From positions 9,349 through 73,348 of the forward strand of contig DDMS01000060.1 of NCBI GenBank assembly GCA_002340765.1: DNA of 64,000 bases. The letters are read 5' to 3'. A program made the position numbers and the translations under genes. The DNA comes from Flavobacteriaceae bacterium UBA2540 (lineage in GTDB: Bacteria > Bacteroidota > Bacteroidia > Flavobacteriales > Flavobacteriaceae). Every line of letters begins with the position of its first letter. The first letter of the stretch is position 1. Positions 25,499-35,465 of this stretch are shown in pieces. Below the pieces are notes generated by a model that worked only from the letters and a program-made list of their open reading frames with translations, did not search any database and was not told the DNA's origin.

Positions 25499-28400
25499 AT
25501 GATTCATTTCTTTGGCGATCAAAAAACAACCTTATTTGCTGTTCAATCTTCTCAAGAATTTTCAAACGAAACTATTTCAAAATTGACTTGGTTGTTTGGG
25601 AATCAACCCAAAATAAACGTGGCGTCTATTGACGCCTTTTTTATTGGACCTAGAGCTGCCATGATTTCTCCTTGGAGTACAAATGCTGTTGAAATTACCC
25701 AAAATATGGGCATTTCTGGCATCATCAGAATTGAAGAGTTTACAGCTTGTTCCTATGATTTCGCTGAGTATGATCCTATGATTTCAGAGAAATTTAAAGG
25801 ATTGCATCAATCTATTTTTACCATCAATATCCAACCAGAACCTGTTTTAGAGATTGAAAATATTGCTACTTACAATAAGCAAGAAGGATTGTCATTAAGT
25901 GATGAAGAAGTTCAGTATTTAGAGAATGTTGCAAATAAAATTGGCAGAAAACTGACTGATTCCGAGGTTTTTGGATTTAGTCAAGTAAACTCAGAACATT
26001 GTCGTCATAAAATTTTTAACGGAACTTTTGTCATTGATGGAGAAGAGCAACCCACTTCATTATTCAAAATGATTAAGGAAACTTCTAAGCAACATCCTAA
26101 TGATATTGTGTCCGCATATAAAGATAATGTGGCATTTATAAAAGGACCAAAAGTGGATCAATTTGCTCCAAAGACTGCTGATAAACCAGATTTTTACCAA
26201 ATTACTTCTTATGATTCTGTCATTTCTTTAAAAGCAGAAACACACAATTTTCCAACCACTGTAGAACCATTTAATGGAGCTGCAACGGGTTCAGGAGGAG
26301 AAATCAGAGACAGATTGGCAGGCGGAAAAGGATCGATTCCTTTGGCTGGAACCGCTGTTTATATGACTTCTTATTCTCGTTTGGAAAAAGATAGACCCTG
26401 GGAGCAGCAATTTGAAGCTAGAAAATGGTTGTATCAAACTCCAATAAATATTTTAATCAAAGCTTCAAATGGGGCTTCTGATTTTGGAAATAAATTTGGT
26501 CAACCTCTGATTTGTGGCTCTGTTTTCACATTTGAGCATGATGAAAATTCAGATAATTTTTCAGTAAACCCAAGAAAATTAGGCTATGATAAAGTTATTA
26601 TGCAAGCTGGAGGAATTGGTTATGGAAAAGCAACTCAAGCAATCAAAGAAAGTCCAAAAGAAGGAGATAAAATCGTTATTTTAGGAGGTGAAAATTATAG
26701 AATTGGGATGGGTGGTGCTGCAGTTTCATCTGCAGATACCGGAGAATTTGCGTCTGGAATTGAATTAAATGCTGTACAACGTTCCAATCCTGAAATGCAA
26801 AAACGTGCTGCAAATGCGATTCGTGGAATGGTGGAAAGTGAAGAGAATTTTATCGTTTCAATTCATGATCATGGCGCTGGAGGCCACCTAAATTGCTTGT
26901 CAGAATTGGTAGAAGAAACTGGTGGAAATATTGATTTAGACAAATTGCCAATTGGTGATCCAACTTTATCAGCCAAAGAAATTATTGGCAACGAATCTCA
27001 AGAAAGAATGGGATTGGTGATTGCGGAAAAAAATATAGAAATCCTTCAAAAAATTGCTGCACGTGAACGCTCACCAATGTATACTGTTGGGACTGTGACT
27101 GCCAATAAAAGATTTACTTTCGAATCGAAAAAAAATCATCAAAAACCAATGGAATTCGCCTTAGAAGACATGTTTGGTTCATCACCCAAAACTATTTTGA
27201 CTGATAAAATCATTCAAAGAAATTATAAAAATTCGGACTACAAATCAGAAAAAATCTATGAATATTTAGCTCAAGTTTTACAATTAGAGGCAGTTGCTTG
27301 CAAAGATTGGTTAACTAATAAAGTGGACAGATGTGTGGGGGGAAAAGTTGCTAAACAACAATGTTTGGGCGCTTTGCAGTTGCCTTTGAACAATGTGGGC
27401 GTGATGGCTTTGGATTATAGAGGAAAAGAAGGAATTGCTACAAGTATTGGCCACTCTCCTATTTCAGGATTGATTGATGCTGAAGCCGGCAGTAGAAATG
27501 CCATAACTGAAGCTCTAACAAACATTGTTTGGGCGTCTTTAAAAGACGGATTGCATTCAGTTTCATTGTCAGCAAACTGGATGTGGCCTTGCAAAAATGA
27601 AGGTGAAGATGCACGATTATACAAAGCTGTAAAAGCAGTTTCTGAATTTGCTATTGAATTAGGAATCAATGTCCCAACTGGAAAAGATTCGCTTTCTATG
27701 AAGCAAAAATATTCGAATGAAGAAGTAATTTCTCCAGGTACAGTAATCATTTCTGCTGCTGCAAATTGTAGTGAAATAACCAAAGTGGTAGAACCTATTT
27801 TGCAAATTGATGGAGGAAATATTTATTATATCAACCTTTCTCAAGATGCGTATAAATTAGGAGGAAGTTCTTTCAACCAAATTTTAAACACCATTGGAAA
27901 TGAAACTCCCGATGTAAAAAATGTGGGATTCGTAAAAAAAACGTTCAATCTACTTCAAAAATTTATCAAAAATGACCAAATCAATAGTGGTCATGACATT
28001 GCTTCTGGCGGATTGATTACGACTTTGTTAGAATTGTGTTTTGCAGAATTAAATTTAGGAGCTGAATTTGACCTTTCGATTTTGAATGAAAACGATGTGA
28101 TAAAGTTGCTTTTTGCTGAAAATGCAGGATTGGTTTTTCAGGCAAGCGCTACTATTGAAGAAGAATGCAAGCAAAATGGCATTGAAATTTTCAATATTGG
28201 AAAAGCCACAAATTCAGGAAAAGTTATCATTAAAAACAACAAAGATATATTTACTTTTGATGTTGCTAAAACCAGAGATATTTGGTATAAAACTTCTTAC
28301 TTATTAGACCAAAAACAAACTGCAAATAACTTAGCAACAGCTCGTTATCAAAATTATAAAAAGCAACCGTTGCAATTCACTTTTCCTAAAAATTTCACCG

Positions 28401-29191
28401 GAAAATTAGCAGATATTGTTGGAAAAAATACTCCGATAAATCAACGTCCGAAAGCAGCTATCATTCGTGAAAAAGGGTCCAATTCGGAACGTGAAATGGC
28501 AAATGCAATTTATTTGGCAGGTTTTGATGTTAAAGATGTTCACATGACCGATTTGATTTCTGGAAGAGAAACTTTGGAAGATATTCAGTTTATTGGTGCT
28601 GTTGGAGGATTTTCAAATTCGGATGTTTTAGGTTCTGCAAAAGGTTGGGCTGGTGCATTTTTATACAATGAAAAAGCAAACAAAGCACTTAAAAATTTCT
28701 TTGAAAGAAAAGATACTTTGTCTGTGGGAATTTGCAATGGATGTCAACTTTTTATGGAGTTAGAACTCATTAATCCTAAGCACAAAGTTCATGGAAAAAT
28801 GCATCATAATGATTCTAAAAAACACGAAAGTTCTTTTACTTCAGTGAAAATTCAGGAAAATAATTCAGTAATGCTTTCAAGTTTGGCAGGCACAACTTTA
28901 GGGGTTTGGATTTCGCATGGAGAAGGAAAATTCCACTTGCCAGAAACTGAAGAAAATTATCAAATTGTTGCAAAATATGGATATGAAACCTATCCAAATA
29001 ATCCAAATGGTTCTGATTTTAATACAGCAATGTTGTGTGATCAAACAGGACGTCATTTGGTGACAATGCCACATATTGAACGTTCCACTTTTCAGTGGAA
29101 TTGGGCAAACTATCCAAAAGGTAGAAAAGACGAAGTTTCTCCTTGGTTGAAAGCTTTTGTAAATGCTAGAAAATGGATTGAAAAACAGTAA
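25499..29191 (+). CDS. purL: Phosphoribosylformylglycinamidine synthase
   Basis: This is the large, single-chain form (1230 aa) of the fourth purine-synthesis enzyme, which converts FGAR, glutamine and ATP to FGAM. The order is the N-terminal PurS-like region, the linker with QVNSEHCRHKIFNG, two AIR-synthase-like halves (KAETHNFPTTVEPF and GAATGSGGEIRD are the substrate and ATP region) and a C-terminal class I glutaminase. The glutaminase nucleophile is Cys1079 in GICNGCQL; its His lies in SHGEGKFHLPE. Length and domain order are normal. The gene stands alone under its own likely promoter. Confidence 0.97.
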   Translation: MIHFFGDQKTTLFAVQSSQEFSNETISKLTWLFGNQPKINVASIDAFFIGPRAAMISPWSTNAVEITQNMGISGIIRIEEFTACSYDFAEYDPMISEKFKGLHQSIFTINIQPEPVLEIENIATYNKQEGLSLSDEEVQYLENVANKIGRKLTDSEVFGFSQVNSEHCRHKIFNGTFVIDGEEQPTSLFKMIKETSKQHPNDIVSAYKDNVAFIKGPKVDQFAPKTADKPDFYQITSYDSVISLKAETHNFPTTVEPFNGAATGSGGEIRDRLAGGKGSIPLAGTAVYMTSYSRLEKDRPWEQQFEARKWLYQTPINILIKASNGASDFGNKFGQPLICGSVFTFEHDENSDNFSVNPRKLGYDKVIMQAGGIGYGKATQAIKESPKEGDKIVILGGENYRIGMGGAAVSSADTGEFASGIELNAVQRSNPEMQKRAANAIRGMVESEENFIVSIHDHGAGGHLNCLSELVEETGGNIDLDKLPIGDPTLSAKEIIGNESQERMGLVIAEKNIEILQKIAARERSPMYTVGTVTANKRFTFESKKNHQKPMEFALEDMFGSSPKTILTDKIIQRNYKNSDYKSEKIYEYLAQVLQLEAVACKDWLTNKVDRCVGGKVAKQQCLGALQLPLNNVGVMALDYRGKEGIATSIGHSPISGLIDAEAGSRNAITEALTNIVWASLKDGLHSVSLSANWMWPCKNEGEDARLYKAVKAVSEFAIELGINVPTGKDSLSMKQKYSNEEVISPGTVIISAAANCSEITKVVEPILQIDGGNIYYINLSQDAYKLGGSSFNQILNTIGNETPDVKNVGFVKKTFNLLQKFIKNDQINSGHDIASGGLITTLLELCFAELNLGAEFDLSILNENDVIKLLFAENAGLVFQASATIEEECKQNGIEIFNIGKATNSGKVIIKNNKDIFTFDVAKTRDIWYKTSYLLDQKQTANNLATARYQNYKKQPLQFTFPKNFTGKLADIVGKNTPINQRPKAAIIREKGSNSEREMANAIYLAGFDVKDVHMTDLISGRETLEDIQFIGAVGGFSNSDVLGSAKGWAGAFLYNEKANKALKNFFERKDTLSVGICNGCQLFMELELINPKHKVHGKMHHNDSKKHESSFTSVKIQENNSVMLSSLAGTTLGVWISHGEGKFHLPETEENYQIVAKYGYETYPNNPNGSDFNTAMLCDQTGRHLVTMPHIERSTFQWNWANYPKGRKDEVSPWLKAFVNARKWIEKQ

Positions 29192-29291
29192 TTCTTAAAT
29201 AATATATCCATATTATAATATTTCACTAAAAAAAAGGCATTACCTGTTGTTTTTTTTTTAAAAAAAATTAAGTAAATTATGCGGAATAAAA

Positions 29292-31064
29292 ATGAGAAAA
29301 ATGTCAACTACTATCACTCGCATTTTTGATTTTGCCTATTATCAATTGGAAAATCATCCATCAAAAAGATGTTTTAATTATAAAAATGAGCAAAAATGGG
29401 AAGCAATTTCCACTGAAAAATACATTTCTGATGCAACTAAAGTAAGTAGTTCATTATTGAATTTGGGCATAAAACCTTCTGATAAAATTGCAGTAATTAG
29501 TTCAAATAACAACCCAAATTGGCATATTTTAGATATTGGAATTTTGCAAGTTGGAGCTCAAAATGTCCCTTTATATGCAACTTTGTCTGAAAAAGATTAC
29601 GAATATATTTTAAATCATTCCGATGCAAAATATTGTTTTGTTTCTGACAATGATTTGTATCAAAAAGTAATTTCTATTCAAAACAAAACGCAACTTAAAA
29701 AAGTATTTTCTCTTGAAAATAGTAACACTAATTATGATTGGAATTCATTTTTAAAAATTGGAACTTCTAGCGATTTTATTGATGAAATTTCAACATTAAA
29801 AAAATCAGTAAAACCGTCGGATTTAGCGACAATTATTTATACTTCAGGAACTACAGGAACACCAAAAGGTGTAATGTTAACCCATGAAAATATTGTTTTT
29901 ACAGTTTTAAAAACTGCAAAAAGAATTGATTTAACAGAAAATAACTCAAAAATTATCAGCTATTTACCTATTTGTCATATTTTTGAGAGAGCAGCATCTT
30001 ATTATAACCAATTCATGGGTTTTGAAATTTATTTTGCTGAAAGTATCGACAAACTTGGTGAAACCATCAAAGAAGTAAAACCACATTATTTGGCAGTTGT
30101 TCCAAGATTATTGGAAAAGATTTTTGATAAAATTATTGACAAAGGGAGTCAGTTAAATGGAATTAAAAAAGGATTGTTTTTTTGGGCTTTACATTTAGCA
30201 GAAAAATACGAACCATTTCAAAAAAATGGCTTTTGGTTTGATGTTCAATTACAAATTGCCGAAAAATTAATTTTTTCAAAATGGAAAGAAGCTTTGGGTG
30301 GAAACTTGCAATTTATGATTTCAGGAAGTGCGCCTTTGCAAGAACGTTTAATTCGGATTTTTACTGCAGCAGGAATTACCATTTTTGAAGGTTATGGCTT
30401 GACAGAATCTTCTCCTGCAGGAACATTAAATGAACTGAAAAACAACGGTTTTAAAATTGGAACCGTTGGAAAACCTCTGGAAGACGTTGAACTAAAAATT
30501 GCAGAAGATGGTGAGATTTTAATCAAAGGAAAAAATATAATGTTGGGATATTATAAAAATCCAACTTTAACAAATGAAACTATTATTAATGGATATTTAC
30601 ACACGGGTGATATTGGAACTATTGACGAAGATGGTTTTTTAAAAATTACTGACAGAAAGAAGGAGATTTTTAAAACTTCTGGAGGAAAATATATTGCACC
30701 TGCAGCCTTGGAAAGTGAGTTTAAACAATCGAGATTTATTGAGCAAATAATGGTCATTGGAGAATCTGAAAAAATGCCTGCTGCTTTGATTCAATTGAAC
30801 TTTGAGTTTATAAAAAATTGGGGAATACGTCATAACCATAGCATTATTGATATCACTTCTGATAAAAAAATACTTAAAAGAATTCAAAAAGAAGTAGACT
30901 TTTATAATCTCAAATTTGGCAAGTGGGAACAGATTAAAAAATTTGAAATTACGCCTGATGAATGGACAATTGATTCAGGACATTTGACGCCCACAATGAA
31001 AATGAAACGAAAAGTTATCCAAGAAAAATATAAAAACTTAGTCCAAAAAATATATAATTCATAA
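29292..31064 (+). CDS. Long-chain acyl-CoA synthetase/AMP-dependent ligase (first of pair)
   Basis: The 590-aa ANL-family enzyme activates a carboxylic acid, most likely a long-chain fatty acid, to its CoA thioester through an acyl-AMP. The P-loop reads IIYTSGTTGTPKGVMLTH. The A5-type motif is YGLTESSPAG, the hinge is around DRKKEIFKTSGGKYI, and the C-terminus has the SGHLTPTMKMKRK segment with the likely catalytic Lys. There is no signal peptide. It is adjacent to a close paralogue, indicating tandem duplication. Lys/Met at the start gives two possible ATGs three codons apart. Confidence 0.88.
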   Translation: MRKMSTTITRIFDFAYYQLENHPSKRCFNYKNEQKWEAISTEKYISDATKVSSSLLNLGIKPSDKIAVISSNNNPNWHILDIGILQVGAQNVPLYATLSEKDYEYILNHSDAKYCFVSDNDLYQKVISIQNKTQLKKVFSLENSNTNYDWNSFLKIGTSSDFIDEISTLKKSVKPSDLATIIYTSGTTGTPKGVMLTHENIVFTVLKTAKRIDLTENNSKIISYLPICHIFERAASYYNQFMGFEIYFAESIDKLGETIKEVKPHYLAVVPRLLEKIFDKIIDKGSQLNGIKKGLFFWALHLAEKYEPFQKNGFWFDVQLQIAEKLIFSKWKEALGGNLQFMISGSAPLQERLIRIFTAAGITIFEGYGLTESSPAGTLNELKNNGFKIGTVGKPLEDVELKIAEDGEILIKGKNIMLGYYKNPTLTNETIINGYLHTGDIGTIDEDGFLKITDRKKEIFKTSGGKYIAPAALESEFKQSRFIEQIMVIGESEKMPAALIQLNFEFIKNWGIRHNHSIIDITSDKKILKRIQKEVDFYNLKFGKWEQIKKFEITPDEWTIDSGHLTPTMKMKRKVIQEKYKNLVQKIYNS

Positions 31065-31130
31065 AATATCAAGTAGTTTCATAAGTATTTGCAAAAGAGA
31101 GGTAAATTTATTACTTTGGCGTATCATAAA

Positions 31131-32912
31131 ATGAACAATATGCAAACAGGAATTAGTAGATTATTTGATATCCCTTATTTTCAACTTCATACGTATAACC
31201 TCAAAAATGCATTTTCTACAAAATATGAAGGAAAATGGAATTCCATTTCATCCAAAGAATATGTAGATTTATCCAATCAATTGAGCAGAGGTTTATTAAA
31301 ATCGGGAGTAAAACCCAATGACAAAATTGCCATTATTTCAACCACCAATAGAACTGAGTGGAATATTTGCGACATTGCTTTATTGCAATTGGGTGCACAA
31401 ACTGTCCCAATTTACCCAACAATTTCTAAAGAGGATTATGAATATGTCATCAATCACTCAGAATCTATTTACTGTTTTGTTTCAGATATCACTGTGATTG
31501 AAAAAATAAATCAAATTAAAGCAAACACTCAATTAAAAGGTATTTTTACTTTTGATGATATCAAAGGAGAAAAAAGTTGGAAAGAACTCTTAGAATTAGG
31601 AAAAGATGATAGCAATCAAGAAGAAGTTGAAACCAGAAAAAACGCAGTAAAATCAACTGATTTAGCCACCATTATTTATACTTCTGGAACAACTGGAAAG
31701 CCAAAAGGGGTTATGTTGACACATGATAATATTGTTCAAAATGTGATTTGTTCAAAACAAAGAGTGCCACTTGAATATGGAAATTCGAAAGCATTAAGCT
31801 TTTTGCCTGTTTGTCATATTTTTGAACGCATGATTTTATATTTATATCAATATTGTGGTGTTGACATTTATTTTGCAGAATCTATTGAGAAATTATCTGA
31901 AAATGCACAAGAAGTAAAGCCTGATGTGATGACAGCCGTGCCAAGATTGTATGAAAAAATCTATGACAAAATTGTTTTAAAAGGTGGAGATTTAAATGGA
32001 ATTAAAAAGAAATTATTTTTCTGGGCCTTAGATTTGGGTTTAAAATATGAGCCTTATGGAGCAAATGGTTGGTGGTATGAAAAACAATTAGGACTTGCAC
32101 GAAAACTTATTTTCTCAAAATGGCAAGCAGCCTTAGGTGGTAATTTAAAATTAATGGTTTCTGGAAGTGCAGCTTTACAAGCAAGGTTAACAAGGGTTTT
32201 TGCAGCTGCAGGAATGCCAATTATGGAAGGTTATGGATTAACTGAAACTTCTCCAGTTGTATCGGTAAATGATCAAAATAATACTGGTTTTAGAGTAGGA
32301 ACTGTTGGGAAAATTATTGATGGAATTGTAGTTAAAATTGCAGAAAATGGTGAAATTTTAGTAAAAGGTCATAATGTAATGCAAGGATATTATAAAGATC
32401 CTGAAAAAACTGCAGAAGCATTAAAAGACGGTTTTTTTCATACTGGAGATAAAGGAGAATTTGATAAGGATGGATTTTTAAAAATCACAGGAAGAACTAA
32501 AGAAATGTTTAAAACTTCTGGTGGAAAATATATAGTTCCACCATTATTAGAGGGGGAATTAAAACAGTCTTTATTTATAGAACAAATTATGGTTGTTGGA
32601 GAAGGTGAAAAAATGCCAGCTGCAATTATCCAACCAAATTTTGAATATTTAAAAGATTGGGCAAAAGATCAAAAGATTACTTTTTCATCAAATAAAGATT
32701 TGATTGAAAATCCGAAAGTGATTCAAGAAATTCAAAATGCTATAAATATTTGTAATGAAAAATTCGGTCATTGGGAACAAATAAAACGTTTCGAATTAAC
32801 CTCTAATGAATGGACAATTGATGGTGGTCAATTAACTCCAACAATGAAAATGAAACGTGAGGTCATTAAAGAAATTTATAAAGATTTATACGAAAAAATG
32901 TATCGTTTTTAA
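31131..32912 (+). CDS. Long-chain acyl-CoA synthetase/AMP-dependent ligase (second of pair)
   Basis: The 593-aa paralogue of the preceding gene has the same motif order: IIYTSGTTGKPKGVMLTH, YGLTETSPVVSV, GRTKEMFKTSGGKYI and GGQLTPTMKMKRE. I chose the ATG at 31131 (MNNMQTGISR). An upstream TTG at 31089 is in frame but adds 14 residues unlike the family. The two copies presumably differ in substrate range or regulation; the sequence does not say which. It converges with holA across a 44-bp gap. Confidence 0.88.
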   Translation: MNNMQTGISRLFDIPYFQLHTYNLKNAFSTKYEGKWNSISSKEYVDLSNQLSRGLLKSGVKPNDKIAIISTTNRTEWNICDIALLQLGAQTVPIYPTISKEDYEYVINHSESIYCFVSDITVIEKINQIKANTQLKGIFTFDDIKGEKSWKELLELGKDDSNQEEVETRKNAVKSTDLATIIYTSGTTGKPKGVMLTHDNIVQNVICSKQRVPLEYGNSKALSFLPVCHIFERMILYLYQYCGVDIYFAESIEKLSENAQEVKPDVMTAVPRLYEKIYDKIVLKGGDLNGIKKKLFFWALDLGLKYEPYGANGWWYEKQLGLARKLIFSKWQAALGGNLKLMVSGSAALQARLTRVFAAAGMPIMEGYGLTETSPVVSVNDQNNTGFRVGTVGKIIDGIVVKIAENGEILVKGHNVMQGYYKDPEKTAEALKDGFFHTGDKGEFDKDGFLKITGRTKEMFKTSGGKYIVPPLLEGELKQSLFIEQIMVVGEGEKMPAAIIQPNFEYLKDWAKDQKITFSSNKDLIENPKVIQEIQNAINICNEKFGHWEQIKRFELTSNEWTIDGGQLTPTMKMKREVIKEIYKDLYEKMYRF

Positions 32913-32956
32913 ACTATTTTTTACATAAAATATTACTAGTGAAATAACTAAAAAAA

Positions 32957-33958
32957 TTAATGTAAAATTTTAAATAATAATTCTTTCAAAATATCTTCTT
33001 GTGATTGATTCGCTCCAACACCTTTACTTTTCACATCTGCATCTCTCAAAAAGGAAATAATAGATGTTACTTTTTGGATGGGGTAATTTCTTGCTGCCAA
33101 AAAATATTCATCCACAAAATAAGGATTGATTCCCAGAGCTAAAGCAACTGATTTCTTTGATTTATCCAGTAAACCATGAAAAAAAAACAACTGTGTAAAA
33201 AAAGTATTTAACAACGAAATCGTAACAACCAAAGGATTATTTTTTGAATTTTCAGAAAAATAATTGATAATTCTGTTCGCTCTCAAAGTGTTTTTCTCTC
33301 CTACTGCTTTTCGTAATTCAAAATTATTAAAGTCTTTTGAAATTCCAATATTTTCCTCTATATGTTTGTCATTGATAATGCTTCCCTCTGAAAGAATCAA
33401 CATCAATTTATTCAGTTCATTAGAAATTTTACTCAAATCCGTTCCCAAGAACTCAATCAACATCAATGCTGCTTTTGGCTCAATTTGATATTTTTTACCA
33501 CTTAAAACTCTTCTAATCCAATCAGAAACTTGATTTTCATACAATTTTTTACTTTCAAAAATCAGCCCTGATTTGGAAATTACTTTGTGTAATTTTTTTC
33601 TTTTATCAAGCGTTTTATATTTATAATTGAAAACTAATACTGTTGAAGGTTGAGGATTTTCAGCATAGAAAACTAAATTTTCAATATTTCTGCTTAAATC
33701 TTGTGCTTCTTTCACAATAATTACCTGCCTTTCAGCCATAATTGGATACCGTTTTGCAGCAGAAATAATATCTTCAATAGTTACATCTCTTCCATACATC
33801 ACTTGCTGATTAAACCCTTTTTCAGACTCATCAAGAATATTTTTCTCGATAAAATCAGAAATCTGATCAATATAATAAGGTTCCTCTCCCATTAAAAAAT
33901 AAATAGGTTTGATGTTTTTTCTTTTTATATCTGCTACAATGTCTTTTATTTCGTTCAT
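32957..33958 (-). CDS. holA: DNA polymerase III subunit delta
   Basis: The 333-aa clamp-loader subunit opens the sliding clamp. It begins with KPIYFLMGEEPYYIDQI, the typical delta start. It continues with the AAA+-like fold without a functional Walker A, and a helical C-terminal collar domain (AARNYPIQKV...SKGVGANQSQEDILKELLFKI). The length matches homologues. It diverges from the HSDR_N-like gene with only 17 bp between starts. Confidence 0.9.
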   Translation of the reverse strand: MNEIKDIVADIKRKNIKPIYFLMGEEPYYIDQISDFIEKNILDESEKGFNQQVMYGRDVTIEDIISAAKRYPIMAERQVIIVKEAQDLSRNIENLVFYAENPQPSTVLVFNYKYKTLDKRKKLHKVISKSGLIFESKKLYENQVSDWIRRVLSGKKYQIEPKAALMLIEFLGTDLSKISNELNKLMLILSEGSIINDKHIEENIGISKDFNNFELRKAVGEKNTLRANRIINYFSENSKNNPLVVTISLLNTFFTQLFFFHGLLDKSKKSVALALGINPYFVDEYFLAARNYPIQKVTSIISFLRDADVKSKGVGANQSQEDILKELLFKILH

Positions 33959-33975
33959 TTTAGTAATTTTGATTG

Positions 33976-34431
33976 ATGATAAAACTCAATCTTCCAACGT
34001 ATTCATTCAAACTCAAAAGTAAGGAAAATAAAACGCTTATTTTTGACAAATTCAGGAAAAAATATGTGCTATTAACTCCTGAAGAATGGGTTCGGCAGCA
34101 TGTTGCTTCTTTTTTATTAGAAGAAAAAAAATATCCAGTTTCTTTGATTTCAATAGAAAAACAATTTCTTGTCAATAATTTGAAAAAGAGAACTGACATC
34201 ATCATTTTTAATGCATCTGGCAATCCTGAAATCATGGTAGAATGCAAAGCTCCAACTGTAAAAATTACACAAGAAACTTTTGATCAAATTGCCAGATATA
34301 ATTTAAAAATTAAGGCAAATTATCTTTTTGTGACGAATGGTTTAGACCATTTTTATTGTCAGATAGATTTTGAAAATGAAACCTATATTTTCTTAAAAGA
34401 AATTCCTAATTATATTAAGAAAACTTTTTAA
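33976..34431 (+). CDS. Small type I restriction HsdR N-terminal-domain protein (HSDR_N_2)
   Basis: The 151-aa protein is a stand-alone PD-(D/E)XK nuclease-like fold: YVLLTPEEWVRQHVASFLL, then KRTDIIIFN (Asp) and IMVECKAPTVKI (the ExK pair), then NYLFVTNGLDHFYC. This is the N-terminal nuclease domain of HsdR without helicase or partner genes, so it is not a restriction system. Such orphans are frequent beside holA in flavobacteria; the function is unknown. I chose the ATG at 33976; a TTG directly before it is in frame. Confidence 0.8.
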   Translation: MIKLNLPTYSFKLKSKENKTLIFDKFRKKYVLLTPEEWVRQHVASFLLEEKKYPVSLISIEKQFLVNNLKKRTDIIIFNASGNPEIMVECKAPTVKITQETFDQIARYNLKIKANYLFVTNGLDHFYCQIDFENETYIFLKEIPNYIKKTF

Positions 34432-34464
34432 TTTAACTCAATTTTATAATGTAAATTCGCACAC

Positions 34465-35463
34465 TTGAGAACTGCCATTGTCATATTAAATTGGAACGGA
34501 ATAAAATTATTGAAGACATTTTTGCCTTCAATAATAAACTTTAGTTCAGAAAAAGCTGTAATTTATGTGGCTGATAATGCTTCTACTGACGATTCCTTAA
34601 AGTTTATTAAAGCTTATTATCCCTCCGTAAAAATAATTAAAAATATTTTTAATGGTGGTTATGCAAAAGGATATAACGATGCTTTACAAAATGTAAATGC
34701 TGATATTTACTGTTTGATAAATTCGGATGTTGAAGTTACTGAAAATTGGTTGACTCCTGTTTTAGAAGTTTTTGAAAAAGATAAAAATATAGCGATTATT
34801 CAACCAAAAATTTTAGATTTTAAAGAAAAAACAACTTTTGAATATGCAGGAGCAGCTGGGGGTTTTATTGACTTTTTTGGATATCCATATTGCAGAGGAC
34901 GTGTTTTTAATTCATTAGAAAAAGATACCCACCAATTTGATGACATTTCTGAAATTTTCTGGGCTTCTGGTGCTTGTTTTTTTATTCGTTCTGAAGTTTT
35001 TCATCAATTAAATGGCTTTGATGAGGATTATTTTGCACATCAGGAAGAAATCGATTTGTGTTGGAGAACGAACAACATTGGTTACAAAATAAATTATGTT
35101 GGAACTTCGACGATTTTTCATGTTGGAGGTGCAACTTTAAAAGAAACAAATCCTAATAAAACATTTTTAAACTTTAGAAATAGTTTGCTAAATGTGGTTA
35201 AAAATGTTCCTAAAAGATGGTTTTTGATTGTTGTATTTTCAAGATTGGTTTTAGATGGAATTGCAGGAATTAAGTTTTTGATTGAATTGAGACCTATTCA
35301 CACTTTCGCAATTTTAAGAGCACACCTAAGTTTTTATAAAAATTTAATCCTTTTTTTAAACAAGAGAAGAAAAGTTCAAAAAAAGCAATTCTATTTTTCT
35401 CACATCAGTATTGTTTGGCAATATTTTGTTTTAAGAAGAAAAAAATTTGAAAATTTAAAATAA
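34465..35463 (+). CDS. Family 2 glycosyltransferase
   Basis: The 332-aa protein has a GT-A fold: AIVILNWNG, YVADNASTDDSL, NGGYAKGYNDAL and the DxD-like LINSDVEV. Further motifs are FWASGACFFIRSEVF, then FDEDYFAHQEEIDLCWR, with the likely catalytic acid in the EEID segment. The C-terminus has a hydrophobic patch and basic residues, so it may sit at the inner membrane. The sugar and acceptor are unknown; cell-surface polysaccharide is plausible. Translation should start at TTG (34465), because a stop lies 16 bp upstream and the N-terminus already begins at the first strand. A near -7 box (TAAATTCG) ends 5 bp before it. Confidence 0.85.
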   Translation: MRTAIVILNWNGIKLLKTFLPSIINFSSEKAVIYVADNASTDDSLKFIKAYYPSVKIIKNIFNGGYAKGYNDALQNVNADIYCLINSDVEVTENWLTPVLEVFEKDKNIAIIQPKILDFKEKTTFEYAGAAGGFIDFFGYPYCRGRVFNSLEKDTHQFDDISEIFWASGACFFIRSEVFHQLNGFDEDYFAHQEEIDLCWRTNNIGYKINYVGTSTIFHVGGATLKETNPNKTFLNFRNSLLNVVKNVPKRWFLIVVFSRLVLDGIAGIKFLIELRPIHTFAILRAHLSFYKNLILFLNKRRKVQKKQFYFSHISIVWQYFVLRRKKFENLK

Positions 35464-35465
35464 CG

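Noticed and set aside
31089..31130. A TTG start for the second acyl-CoA ligase
   Set aside because: The extra 14 residues are not family-like and an ATG at 31131 gives the normal N-terminus.
33976..34431. A type I restriction-modification system
   Set aside because: Only an isolated HsdR N-terminal domain is present; helicase, methylase and specificity genes are absent on both sides.
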